A DNA stretch of 39,753 nucleotides from Helochares maculicollis (GCA_033557835.1 JAWQRO010000404.1:1-39753); one strand, 5' to 3'. Shown: positions 25,737 to 37,706, numbered from the stretch's first letter. Notes: generated by a model not told the origin, from the letters alone. Program-made: numbers and translations.

Positions 25737-28700
25737 TCATGAATTTTTTTGTGACTCCCAGTGGTAAGGATTACAGCCATGGGTTTCTCTAAGTAAATCC
25801 TCGTAGAGTTTAGTTCGAGGGTCCATCAGTTTTTCTAGTTTGTCAGTTGGCTTAACGTAGTCTAAAGAAAAAAATATATTTGTGATTTCTCTGCTTTTAG
25901 GTGCAATTCTAGACATTAATACTTTTAATTACATATATTAACTTATACAAAATGCCTCATGATACGATGGGGCATATCAGGTATATTATGAGTTGGATGA
26001 CGTACAGTAACATGCTTAGTAGTTGCAGATTGCACTGGGATGATCGGAATAGGTTCTGAAATTAAGGAAAGATATTAGAAGCAAAATCTAAGTCGGTATG
26101 TGCAGAAAAACTTAGGTTACCTTGATAGTCTGTTGCATTTAGAATTTAACGGTAGCGTTTGAGGACAAGTCAACACGAAAAATCACTAGTTAAGGTATTT
26201 ATCTTTACTCCTCTCTAGTTTTCAAATAATTTAAATGTAAGCGAATATTTTCAAAATGGTTTTACATTAAAATTGTTCGTTTATTGAATCACGATTAATA
26301 CTGCAAGTGTTTCTTAGAATAAAATTTCTGTTGAAAACATAAATCAAAATTTCTAAAAATGTTATTTAAAAAAAATCACATTCCATGTTTATCAAACTGA
26401 TTTTAAAATATATTCACTGTCCTCTTATTTCAGAGTTGGGCATTAAATTTTCGATCACAGAATTAAATTTTATCAAGTTGTTTATAGTTTATGTGAAATG
26501 ACAGAGAAAAAGAAAAGAGTTGCAGAAAAATGTTAATGTGTTTACTAAGTGTAAGCTTTGATATTAATGTTAGAGAATATTTTTTTCTAAAAGTGCTGAA
26601 AAATAAAGCAACAGCAAATTATTGCAACTCATTAAAGCTATGCAATTTTCGAATAATTGCAAAACAATGTTCTTGAATTGACATTTTTTATACAATTTTT
26701 AAATATACTTATCACAATATTAGAGCAGTATATAATTAAAGTGATTTCGTTACCTTTTATCAAAAATTAAATATTTAGAGCGTCAACTTTAAAGGACATG
26801 AACTGTCATGAATAAAATTGTGCAATTTATTAGAGTGTTTTATCTTCAAACAATAATATGCATCAAGATGCTATTTCTGGGAAGTCTAAAATGCAAATTT
26901 AAATCTGTTGGTTCTTTAAAATAAATAATAAATAAATTTGGCATTTACACAGAAAAGTCTAAATTTGTGCATAGAAATTCTATTTCAAATAATTTTAGTT
27001 TTGAGTTTTTTTCACGTTAAAATGTTTCTACCATCAAGTCTAATCCTTTGCCAAACTAAATAGGTGTCCATTGTAACACTTATACCACTTACTTATATGT
27101 AGGTTTCTGATCCATCAATGTCTTCCAAGGAGTAACTTTCTTGATATTTTTTCCTTTCTAGAATAGTTAGTATCTAAATCTTTACATGATGTGTCCTAAA
27201 CGTTATGTTTCTCTTTCCGTTGTAATTTTTTAATACCGTTAATTTATTTGTTGTCCCTAGAATTTTCTTTAAATTTGTCAGTAGATCCAATGTCCTCTTG
27301 ATGTCCTCCTGTATGATCATTTTCCTTATTTTAAGTTTTAGTGATAATGCTGCAGCCACTTTAGCAAAGAAGCTTCTCTCATTTAGTTTATCGAAGTTAA
27401 ATCGCAAAAAAATGTTTTTATTATTTCGTAATCTATCAGCAATAAGCAGTTTGTGTGGTTTTAAATTGTCTTGTTTAGACTATTATGTTTTGTTAGATAA
27501 CAAAATAGGGCACATATGAATAAACTTTTAGTTGGAAGTTGTGAGCTGTGAGTGATTGGACATAGCATATAAGTGGTTGAATTTTCTTCAGAAGTTTTTG
27601 GTTTGACGGATCAAGTACACTATGAACGATCGAAGATCATCAATAATAAGAATTATAACTTTCAATGAGAGTGATGAACCCATTTTCCAGCTAGAGGTAA
27701 GGTGGAGATTAAGTTCTGCAAACTTTTCATGCTTTTAGAGTGGACCTTTTATTTATAATTTGTTAGGTTGTTAGAAAAAGTGGGTCCTGTAGTCGCATGC
27801 CAAGTATTACTATCCTTCCTTGTTACTAACTAGTTTAAAATTACACACTGTAAAGAATTTCTTGTACTGAAAAAACAATGTTATATTTTGTCTTTGGTGG
27901 ATAGCACCTGGAGTTGTCTATTATAAGTTCTTGGAAACATACTAAATCTTCACTGATATGGCCTATTGTAATCAGGTTCGTAATAAGCGTGGCATATCTA
28001 GAAACATCCTCTATCGATCAATTGAAAAAAGTACTGGTTTTACAGGTGAATGCAAATACTGGTAACAAAATAGTGACAGTAAAAGAATGTCTAGAGTGGC
28101 TGGGAAACGATATTACACCCACCTTATTCACCCGACATGTGACAAGTAACTACTACCTACTCCTATCTCTTGATAAGTGTATGAAGCATAGACAGTGGTA
28201 TTGTAGATGCAGTCCGCCATTTTTTATTTTAAATCTGAAGATATCTACAATAACGGCATTTAAAACTGATGTAAAGTTGACAGAAGATCATTGTGTTGGT
28301 GATGAATTTATTTTGCAATAAATATTTATATTTTTCCATACGAGTTTTTGGATGCCTGATATCTCAACTAAGTGCTGGTAGAATGGCAAAACCACTTCCA
28401 CATAACCCTATTATATCAGTCCATTTTCTATTTAGGAGTACTTTTCTCTTTTTCCCATCTACTCATTTCTTCAACTGCTTTTCGACTTAGATATGTTTCG
28501 GCATGTCAACAATATGGCATTCTTGGTGCTCCGAACACTTCTACAAGTTTCTCATTTGTTGTCCTACAGTAGTCTTTCAATTTAATTGCAAAGCAGCAAA
28601 CATTTCCTCAAAACTTGTCGTTTTCATATTTCTAACCAATTTTTTCTCACTTGGTCATCAACCATATTTTTCTTACAAATACCACTTGTCGTCACAATGA

Positions 28701-30194
28701 TATTATTAAAATTATTAATGCACACTCTACTAATATAATACCACACGAAATTCGAATATGTATTTTTTTCTTTTCTTGTGTTGTGTTTCACTGTTGGATC
28801 AAACTTGCTTCTTGCTCTTTTCAACTATCTAAATATAAGGTGTAACTTTCTTTGATCTGGCCAATAAGGCTAGATCAAAGGATCTCATCTTCTTCCTTCC
28901 TGCTAACATTAGTACTGCCCAATTATACGTTTGTTGAGATTACAATCCCTGGTTTTCATTGATTTTCAATTATCATGCAAATTCATCTGTCTTGGTGCAT
29001 CCACATGCATCCTCCTCTCTGCACGACAACATTGCAACATTTCATTTTTCTCTTCTTTTTATTAATAGTTTATGCCCACAAATAGCATATAGAGGGACTT
29101 ACTTTTAAAAGTGGATAATTTTTATGTCGTTACATGTAAAATATTGTAGGAATTAACCCATTAACCACCGCAATTAAAAAATACACAAGCTAAAGTTATT
29201 AAAATAATAAAAACTGAAAACGTCTTCTAAAAATATGACTGGTAGAGATACTGGGTTAACTATAATGAACTTTTTGGCTATTTTATTATAGAAAAATTTG
29301 ACGAAATCGCTTTTTGTTAGCAAACACCTTAATGGGCTAAAAAAATAAAATATGTGTGACCAACAACAAACAGACATCTCAGCAATCCTTAGATTGAGAC
29401 AAAATAATATCAACAAAGTGATATTAATTTAATTAACAAATGGAGGATATTTTATTTAGAGTTAACGATAGCTTAGCTATTAACAGGACACCTGCGCAGC
29501 CAAAAATAACTTGTATCTTGTAATTTTTGATGAGGATGCATTAATGAATTACATGGTATATATTGTGATAAGCAAAAATAACTCCATAACCTGGCCATAG
29601 GAATATAGCGCATACATTCTAACTATGGCATTATTTTTTGCAGCTATTATTAAAAATATGTATAAAGCATGAGAACGCTACCGTTAAGATTTATTTTCAT
29701 TTTGCATCTATATAAATACTCATAAATTTATAATGATTCACGACATTATAAATATCGTTTACGAAATGAAGCAACGCAACAATATTGCAAGTTATATTCG
29801 CGTTTGATTTATTTATAGATATGCTAGGTAGGTAGATTTTGAATTTACCATTTTCGCGCCTCTTTTTGAAATCATGTTCTGCAACCTCAAAGTCCCACAT
29901 TCGTTTACCCTTGTTTGTTTGTGTGCGTCTGGCGGGCTGATTGGCATCGTTTGCAGGAAGTTCTGGTTCTATGTAATTATGAAATTGTATGTCCATTTCG
30001 TTATCCTGGACGTCCATCGATTCCTGAGTGTGCGATGGATGTGTCAGCGTCACTTTCTCAGATACCGCTTGATATCCGTAATATCCATTTGAAGACACAT
30101 GACTGGTTACGGTTGGAATTTCCACAGCCTGCATGACCACACCACTGAAATCGTTTTGCACCATAGGAATGAACTGAGAAAAAACGTTTTTCAT
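25737..30194 (-). CDS. Unrecognised small, probably nuclear protein, three coding exons
   Basis: Exon 1 (29849-30194) starts MKNVFSQFIPMVQNDFSG and ends at a GTAAAT donor after AAT G. Exon 2 (25966-26055) has a clear CTTAATTTCAG acceptor and reads PIPIIPVQSATTKHV. Exon 3 (25737-25861) reads DKLEKLMDPRTKLYEDLL, then ETHGCNPYHWESQKNS and a stop. Total is about 186 residues. A basic cluster with TNKGKRMWDFEV and FKKRREN looks like a nuclear localisation signal; the middle is acidic and polar. No enzyme motif, membrane span or zinc finger is seen. The exon 2 donor is uncertain: CATC|GTATCA keeps the frame into exon 3, while the better-looking TTTT|GTATAAGT would shift it and add only nine codons. 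It has a CpG-rich promoter, and its 3' end converges with PCM1. I do not recognise the family. Confidence 0.7.
27622..27696 (+). CDS. Possible small coding exon inside the TTAA-bounded element
   Basis: An ATG opens 25 codons (containing RIITFNESDEPIFQLE) that end exactly at a GTAAGG donor. A possible acceptor near 27903 leads in phase to a longer frame containing LSIISSWKHTKS and DQLKKVLVLQ, which runs to a stop at about 28321 if a second junction is not used. The product is not recognised. It may be cargo or a remnant of the element's own gene, or chance. Confidence 0.2.
28850..28880. repeat. Strong hairpin inside the TTAA-bounded element
   Basis: Arms CTTTGATCTGGCC and GGCTAGATCAAAG pair over 13 positions with one mismatch around a 5-base AATAA loop. 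It is the best short palindrome I noticed in the window. Confidence 0.7.
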
Positions 30195-30660
30195 TTTGAC
30201 TGCTTAGAGCAAAGACCGAAAGCTGACGAGTAACGCAGCAAAGAAACTATAATAGCAGCACGGATTCTGTGAACGATGCGCTAGCTGGCAACTTTGAGAT
30301 TGCGCTAGCCAAATAATTTGCGGTGTCCGTTGCCGCGCTCGCGTTCAGTCGCCGTATATTTACAAACACTATCGTCGGCAAGCTACTTTCACTTGTAACT
30401 AACTGTATTTCATAACTACGGTTAAATTACTTTCAATGGTATTGCGTGAGAATGTAGAGATTGGGTTGTTACGTAGAGACAAAGGATAAGGGGAAGTGAA
30501 ATGGTTTTAAAACTGTGGTTCCACGTGCAGTTTGTTTTCGATTTTCGAAGATCGTACATTTTCGAGCGTTAATGGATCTTCCGAATGGATATTCCTAACG
30601 CATGCCATCTGTTGGTATTTCCACCGGTTATATAACGTATTCCGGTTTACCAATGCGCTA
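30195..30660 (-). promoter_or_regulatory. CpG-rich promoter region of the unknown gene
   Basis: Just upstream of the start codon at 30194 the sequence turns GC- and CpG-rich (for example 30325-30350). The word TGCGCTAGC occurs twice (30277-30285 and 30301-30309), 24 bases apart. An E-box CACGTG lies at 30532-30537. No TATA box is evident. The transcription start is probably in 30200-30360, since only about 35 bases before the ATG are AT-rich. Confidence 0.55.
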
Positions 30661-32420
30661 CGTTAGGTGGCGGGCTTCACAGCGTACAAACAAATTGCTT
30701 TATACATGTAATTTCCCATAAGAGATTTTGTGAATATGGGTCTTATATATAAATTTACAAACCTTGTAAAAATTATATAGAATATCATAAAATTCAATAT
30801 AATATTAAAATTGCTATAGCATGTTTTGTTAAATATTAACAAGAATAAAATTTTGGTTAAGAACGTATGCAAAAGACTATTAACTGAAAGCTCTAGCACC
30901 CTCACCATTATTACTGTGGTCTCTTGACATAAGGGGTAAAGGAAAAACAAACTTATTGTAACCTTCCTTTCGGATAGTGGATAAGTATAGTTACGGTCTC
31001 AATAAAACAAAATTATTATATAACAATATTTCTTATTACATATCTCATATAATATTTATGCATAACTTATACAACTAAGCTTTGTCGTGGAGGGTACACA
31101 GTATCTGATGAAAAAATAAATATTGTAAAATAATGAGCATTGCTACAATCAGTAGTGTATCTACAAATTATGCAAACAAATTCAGATTCTTTGGATTATT
31201 GTGATTTTATGCTGATATTAATATCGATTGCAATTGTTATGGGACTGTTCTTTTGTATAAAACACTTTTCTTTTGTTTTCTTTGATAAAAATATTGGCTG
31301 ATATTGTGCGGAAAGCAATTGCCTTAGTATTAAACAAAGAGACTAATAAAAAAGAAGTATCCTAAAAGAAAATGATGAACAAAAATTATTAGCATGATAC
31401 GAAAATATTATATGGTATGGGGTACTTACGAATTCTATTTATTTCCGAATTATTGTTAATTATGTTCATTTTATTTCAAAAGACTTGGGAAGTGAACCAT
31501 TGCTTATCTAAGATGCAAAAAATGATTGGCATTTAGTTAGTTCAATAATTCAATATATATTAAACCATAAGCAATTGTAATCTTTAAGGAATACTAACTG
31601 GCTATTGAGCTCAATAACCTCTTCGTTCTTTTATGCTGCTCAACATTTCGAGAGCATCACATTCACAGTGTGTGTTGTTTTTTCAGTAATGAAACATATA
31701 GTATTTGCAAAATAATTTTATTAATTTTGACTGAAACTTCAGCAGAGTTAAGCCCCTTCAATATAATTGTTGATACAAAACAACATATTTAATTTTATCT
31801 TGTGCACATTTGAAAACTGTTCTGAATTATTCCTCTTTATGTAAATTACAATATGCACTTAAAGCAGTTCTACTTAATGAGCGAGTTAAATAGTGTTCAT
31901 AAATAAAAGCAGGATGGTATTGGAGAATTGGTAATGTGAATTAAAATTTATCAGATGTAGTTACTGCTGTGTTTTAGGAGGTCTAATATTGGATTGAATA
32001 GATGTGTTCTCTCTCTCATTTAAACAGTTACACATTTTCAGGCTATAGAACTAAACCCCCTTATTCTAGACTAACATTCCTGCTTCGTTAAAAATTAAGA
32101 GATTCAAGGACTTTAGATAATTAAGTAAATTTAGGTCAGAACATTTTCACATAAGCAAAGGAACAAAATTAACCCTTGTATTATGATTTCATAAATTGCT
32201 CATATGAATCAACCGGTATTCTTTAAATCTATAGAATGTAACTAGAAGCCGAAAATATAACTTGAGATCTATCAAACTAACGGAAGTTGCACCAATTCTA
32301 TAAATAACTTTAATTTGACATTTGTGAATCCCATCCTAAGCCATTGAGTCAATAAAAATGTGTCTAAATTAATTTGGTGTAATAGAACATTAATCAATTA
32401 ACATACAGCTTTAAATAAAA
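30661..32420. other. Intergenic, no gene seen
   Basis: AT-rich sequence between the promoter of the unknown gene and the 3' end of UFSP2. The minus frame at 30663-30950 is hydrophobic, as expected from T-rich DNA, and has no splice or family support. Confidence 0.5.
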
Positions 32421-32426
32421 TAATAG

Positions 32427-32555
32427 TTTATTTCTACAACATTAACGTTGGTATATAATTCGTAATATATATAAAAACTTAACACCGCTTTAAATACTAA
32501 CACTTAAATTACTTATAAATACAATATGAACAAGTACGGCCTCTGTGATTTTATT
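32427..32555 (-). terminator. UFSP2 3' untranslated region with two poly(A) signals
   Basis: AATAAA on the minus strand occurs at 32555-32550, only about 20 bases after the stop, and again at 32432-32427. The second gives a more usual 3' UTR length. Confidence 0.5.
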
Positions 32556-32573
32556 TATCAATACATTTTGTTC

Positions 32574-35500
32574 CTATATCACCCTAGGCACTAGGGGTAA
32601 ACACATGTTGTAATATGATGATTTACTCCAAAAATCAGCTCCCTTCCAGCCGCACCAACCTTTTTTAACAATCGTGTGCAAATCTTCCTCTCCTACATAA
32701 TGAGGGTCCAAAATTAAAAACTTTATGTTCCCTGTTTCTTGATTGTAGTCCACGCCTAAGATCGTGTGGGCCAAAACACCGCCACCTACAACAATCATTG
32801 CACTCATAAAAAACCATTACTATAGATGCCAGTTTGTGTGTCTAAATTACCACAAATATAATAGAAAAAGAACATACCGATCATAATAGGTGAGCCATGA
32901 TGCCTAAAATGGTAAACCAGCTCAGGACCTTGATTGGCCACTTCGCTTCCGGAACTGCAGTACAAAATCTTGCAATCCACTTTAAATAAGCTGTTTAACA
33001 CGAAATTTACTTCAGTGCTGCCAATCCACTGAGCCGAATTGAGAAAATTCGCTGTTTTATCTCCAATGTCTATTAAACACTTTTGAATTTCCTTAAACGA
33101 AGGCACCGGTTTATCTGTATACCCTTGCATTAGCAACCAAGATGCTAATGTCTGCAAAGATCTGTACGCACAGCCCCATCCATCATCATCCATTTTATCT
33201 TGCTGGTAATGGTAATACACATATTTACCACGGACTAAAGCAACTTCACCACCTAGACACACAGAATGAAATTCGCATCAAGTCTAATTTCTTTTTAAAT
33301 CCTGTTTCTTCTGTTTATTTCTAATTTTATAGTACAGGCACAAGATAATCAAAAGAAATAAGACTTTTAATTTGAAGTACACAAAACGCATTCCTTATAA
33401 AATAATAAAATAAAATTTACATTGCTGTTTCAAATAATTAAATGTAAGTGGTGTAAGATTCTAGAAATTTGAGTTTTTTATCCATATAACAGTCTAAAAA
33501 TGGAAAAAGGGAAAGTTAGGATGAGGTACTGTAAGGTTCAACTGTAACAAATAGTCTTACCATTGTTGGTGAGTTTAACTCCCTCGTGTGGATTTACAAG
33601 TTTCCCTTGAAAGGAATCTTCTCCGGCAAAAGGATATCTGTTGGACTTTCTGAATATCGGTTGAGTCATTGGGAGTAAAAATTGCTTGTGAAGTAACTTT
33701 CTGTCGTCAACTAAAATTTGAAAAAAAAATCATTAATTTTTATAGAACCAATATTTTGATATTTTATTGCTGCCTGGTGCATTTCCAGCACTAAATTTTT
33801 AGGAAAAATCTCCGAACTATTTTCAACATGTGCATGTCAACACAATAAGTTCTTTGATTATTTGTGGTAGAATGATGAAACATGGTAGATTGGTATATAC
33901 TTTTGTGACAAGTAATACCATCACTTGCTAAACTAATTAATTTAAAAAATGCCAAGTATGTTAGCAGTTTAAATGGATTAGGTTATAGGTACACACCTTA
34001 AAACACATTAAAAACTAGTAGATATGAAATTTCAATGTGATCAGAGTACTAAAATAGCTTTTTTTTAAATGTCTGATGCTTGTGTACCATAAGCAGCAGT
34101 GTCGATTGGCTTGGATTTGTTTGTAAGATAAGTCCTTCAAGAATCTCTCAAATGTAACAATCTTATGCAGCTATGAAATGAAAACCTTACTTTGTGTTTT
34201 AGATACAATTATTTCAAAAACTGAGGGAAGGAGAGGCTCTAATAATCACTTATACACTAAATCAAGTGAACATGTTCAAAAAATCAAAATTCATTCATTT
34301 TCAACTAGTAATTGCACCTTCACATACATGATTTATTTTTCACATTCCTATTGGCTAGTGTATAATTACATTTCAAGTTGCAATCATTGTCATTAATGGT
34401 ACTCTCAAACATTTTCCTACTTATATCTACATTAATGCTACTTAAAAGATTACCACCTAAGTATTATTTCCATAAGAGCATTGTTATGAATCAAACATAA
34501 AAATACCGTATGCAAGTTCTTATTTGTAATCTCTGTTACAAGTGTTTTGTTTAGGTGCAAGGATGACAATAAAACACATTCTTAAACAGGAACAGCTCCC
34601 TGGCCTTTGAATTTCAATCTGTGCCAGGATATTAAAATTAACGAGATACTTATATTTTCAAGATCTGAACCTTAAAATGGTTCATTTCAATATTATAATA
34701 ACAATCAAATTTTATAGGTCCGTGTTTTTTCGAATAATTTAAAACAGAATGTGACCTCGAAAAAAGATCACTTTGCATTACTATCCTCCGCCGCAGAGAA
34801 AGACAATTACATCATACATTGCAAACTAATGTCACCTTTATCTCTATAAAAATACCGGCATCACAATCAAATCAAAGTGAGTCGTAGTCCCGATATAAAA
34901 TTATTTCACGAACACAAAACTTTCCTAATAACATAAAGACAGAAAAAAGAACATAGACAACCATTTAAGTAAAATTTTATTCAAGCACGTTGTTTTTTGA
35001 ACTGGAGAATGAATGTGACCTCGAAAGAATATCACTTTATATTACCGCCCCAAGAAAGGTGGTTACAACATACATCGCAAACTAAACAATAACTTACTTG
35101 TAATTCTTTATCGTTAAAATTTGATGGCTACTTAAATAAGATGGATCAATTTCTATCACAATCAAGGGTATCCCACTCATAAGGGAAGCTAGATGTGAAT
35201 AGGTAATAAAAATTTTTTGCGATATTTAGCAGCGATCTCACTTCCATGTAGGGAATGATTCATTGTTTGTTTCTCTTTTTTTCCCTCCAGACTGAAATTC
35301 CCCTCAGAAAGTAGACAGTCATTTCTATGGAGTTGGACAGGCTCGATCACAATTAATAGTACAAATTCATGATATTACAATGACAGAAAAACATGCACCA
35401 GTTCTCTTGCGTCTGTAGTTGTAAATTTATTGCGCTTTACGTTTTTTGATGAGTATCCGCTTTCATTTTTTTCGCCTTGTTTACAATAAAATTATGGTTT

Positions 35501-37706
35501 TTCTTGTTTCATGCTTAGTAAGTTCAGATGATTTGCATATTAGTAAATAGGTCTTTCTTTGAACAAGGCATAAAGAAAAGTTTACATAATAGTAAATAAT
35601 GTATTAAAAATAAATTGAAATGTGTTCCACCGAGACGTCATACAGAATTCCAACAGTAATTCTTAATATGTAATAAATATCTGTTACTTATTATGCCCCA
35701 AAATGCAAACAAAAATCTATTACTTATTATTTCTCATATCTACTACCCTTTTAAGTTTTGTAACTTTATTTTGAAACAGGCTGTATAATACCTAGTACTG
35801 GTACTCTGATAATAGTGTAATGCTAGCAAACAGATCAACTTCAGCTATTGACAGATGCCAACAAAAAATAGGAATAAAAAATATTTCAAAATAGAAAATG
35901 TTAATATTCTCTAAGAATAAAAATTGTGCATTTAGGTAAATCAAGTTATCTTAACCAGCATATTGTTATTTTTGAGGGTTCTCAGAATTAAATCAATTCA
36001 CATTCTTACAGCATAAATACCTGCTGGTACTTTTATGTGGTGCACAAATGTGTATACAAATGTTTAATAAAATGTTCGTTATTTTCTTATTGTAAACTGA
36101 GCTTGTCACTTTTTTAGGTTATAGAAATAAAATAGTTAATGTTCTTAGAAGAGCATAAATTTTGAATTGATTTATGAATATCGATGATCCAAATAATATC
36201 ATAGAGTTTTTTTTAATGTAAATATCAACAATTAGATAATTTATGTATGTGCTACTTACATAGTACACTATCGGTTTTTTTGGTATCATAAACTCTGGTA
36301 ATAAAATGTCCCAGACCTTCGGGTAAGAAATGGTAAATTTCGGGTTTGGAAACCGAAGGCGACTGGTCCCCTATATCGTCGAAATTCTTCAACAACAAAT
36401 TCTGGATGAGCTTCAAATTTCTATAAGCACTCTCAATCAAAATATCATACAGCCTACTGATCTTCGTATGCTTATAAACCATCGACAGGCAATCCAGTTC
36501 CAAAGCCATCAGCAACATTTGATCCATCCTTTTATCTATATGGACTATAGGAGCATGTTTTTTTATTGCATCACTATATGGGTCAATAGTGGCTTTTTTG
36601 AACATGTTAACAACCAAGACGTCCTTTAAAGAAAAAAATTGAATATTTTGAATACAACATTACATTTAAAATTTTTTCATACTTACAATACTGAAAGAAT
36701 CGCTTTTTTTCTTATCCGCGGTGTCTTTTTCCCCAAACATTTTGCCACAAACATCGCCAATTTTCGAATTGGGTCGGACACCTGATGCCTGCTCATTCGA
36801 GTTCCCCAATAAGAAAATACTTGTGTTGGCGATGTTAAAAGCTACCAAACCCATAGCCATATCATTCATCAATTGTTTGACGCCTTCGACGATCGCATCC
36901 TGATTCAACTCGCAAATCAGGGGCACTTTGGTTTGCAGCCTCAGATGTACAATGTCGCTGTAAATTTCTTTTTCTGATATTACTTCGAACTTTATGTTTT
37001 GTATGCGATCGTTTATAACATGATAAGCTTCTATGGCTCCCTTTCCGATTATTTTGTGGAGGTAGATGGGATTGTCAGTCACCACTATGTCTTGGATCAT
37101 TTTGGTGGCTTCAAATTCATTTATCCTTTCTGTGCTGATCTTGAAAGCCCCACATTGGTCAACGCTTGTCGGGAAAGACAAAACCATTTCTGTGTTTTCG
37201 GTTTCTTGGGTGTGAGCGCCGACCACTATGAGGGTTGTCTTGAAAAACAGGCCGTAGAGTTGTCCTGTGATGGGCTCCACGACATTTTCAAGCCTCTGCA
37301 GGAAATTAACAAAGTCAGAAAAATCATTTGGAGTTTCAAAAAAGTAGTAGATTTATGGTTTATTAAGCACTAAGTTACAGCCATTCACTTACTCTAAAGT
37401 AGATTACGTTCAGTTTAACTTAATAGAAAGCAAATACATTAGAGTATGTCGTATATTATTGTGGAGGAAGGTCTAATTGTTCTAGAATCAAGGTTTTCAC
37501 ATTTTCAATATTTAGTCACTTTGCGTTGCTAATTACCACAAAAGATTTCAATTTTTTTGTAATTTGAGAAAACTTTTGAGGTTAGGTTAACATATGTTTT
37601 GATTACTTTAAGTGAAATTGTAGTCTATTGCTTATCCTTTCGTTTTACTTACGTTTAGAACGCATTTGGAGATTTTTATTGAAGGTGATCCAGGCCCAGA
37701 TTGCAT
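32574..37706 (-). CDS. UFSP2: Ufm1-specific protease 2 (UFSP2), six coding exons
   Basis: UFSP2 is a cysteine protease that matures the ubiquitin-like protein UFM1 and removes it from substrates at the endoplasmic reticulum. Coding exons in order: 37653-37706, 36687-37295, 36260-36623, 33561-33710, 32878-33252, 32574-32785. All phases agree and give 587 residues; the human protein has about 470, and insect forms are longer. The C-terminal half is a peptidase C78 domain. The nucleophile is Cys420 in DDDGWGCAYRSLQT, and Asp544 and His546 are in LDPHY. The spacing of 124 and 126 residues equals that of human Cys302, Asp426 and His428 (numbers from memory), so the enzyme should be active. The N-terminal ~390 residues correspond to the MPN-like and linker part. 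Start: exon 1 begins MQSGPGSPSIKISK directly before a GTAAGT intron. Confidence 0.93.
32878..33252 (-). CDS. UFSP2: UFSP2 exon 5, catalytic cysteine exon
   Basis: The exon opens with a split Gly codon (GGEVALVRGKYVYYHYQQ) and holds the nucleophile loop WGCAYRS. It closes with HHGSPIMIG at a GTATGT donor. If this donor is skipped, the frame continues for a short hydrophobic run and stops, which would remove the Asp-His exon. Confidence 0.9.
33711..36259 (-). other. UFSP2 intron 3, 2.5 kb
   Basis: The longest UFSP2 intron. It contains the two diverged repeat copies at 34724-34870 and 34988-35165. A T-rich and locally GC-richer stretch at 35260-35350 has no recognisable identity. No nested gene is seen. 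Confidence 0.6.
34724..35165. repeat. Two diverged direct repeats about 264 bases apart
   Basis: Both copies contain AATGTGACCTCGAAA (GTGACC at 34751 and 35015). Each then has an ATCACTTT block and ATTAC, then an ACAT-ACAT stretch followed by GCAAACTAA, and later TCTTTATC or CTTTATCTC and ATCACAATCAA. Similarity is clear but broken by small gaps. They may be a short tandem duplication or two pieces of an old element. Confidence 0.6.

Larger units (their letters stand above)
26150..29683. mobile_element. Candidate piggyBac-like element filling intron 1 of the unknown gene
   Basis: The left end reads TTAA-CGGTAGCGTT (TTAA at 26146-26149). The right end reads AACGCTACCG-TTAA (TTAA at 29684-29687). 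The 10-bp ends are perfect inverted repeats with six G/C bases in very AT-rich DNA, and both are flanked by TTAA. A TTAA target duplication is the mark of piggyBac-type elements. The 3,534-bp length suits the class. Taking it out would leave an intron of about 260 bases. I found no intact transposase and could not match the inner frames to piggyBac motifs, so this may be a non-autonomous or decayed copy. Another TTAA-targeting class is possible. Confidence 0.55.

Noticed and set aside
29174..29416. 80-codon minus frame within the TTAA-bounded element, tested as a transposase piece
   Set aside because: Phe/Leu-rich from T-rich DNA, with no piggyBac catalytic Asp context recognisable.
35670..35735. 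Two copies of ATCTRTTACTTATTAT about 43 bases apart
   Set aside because: Very AT-rich words of this length recur by chance in such DNA.
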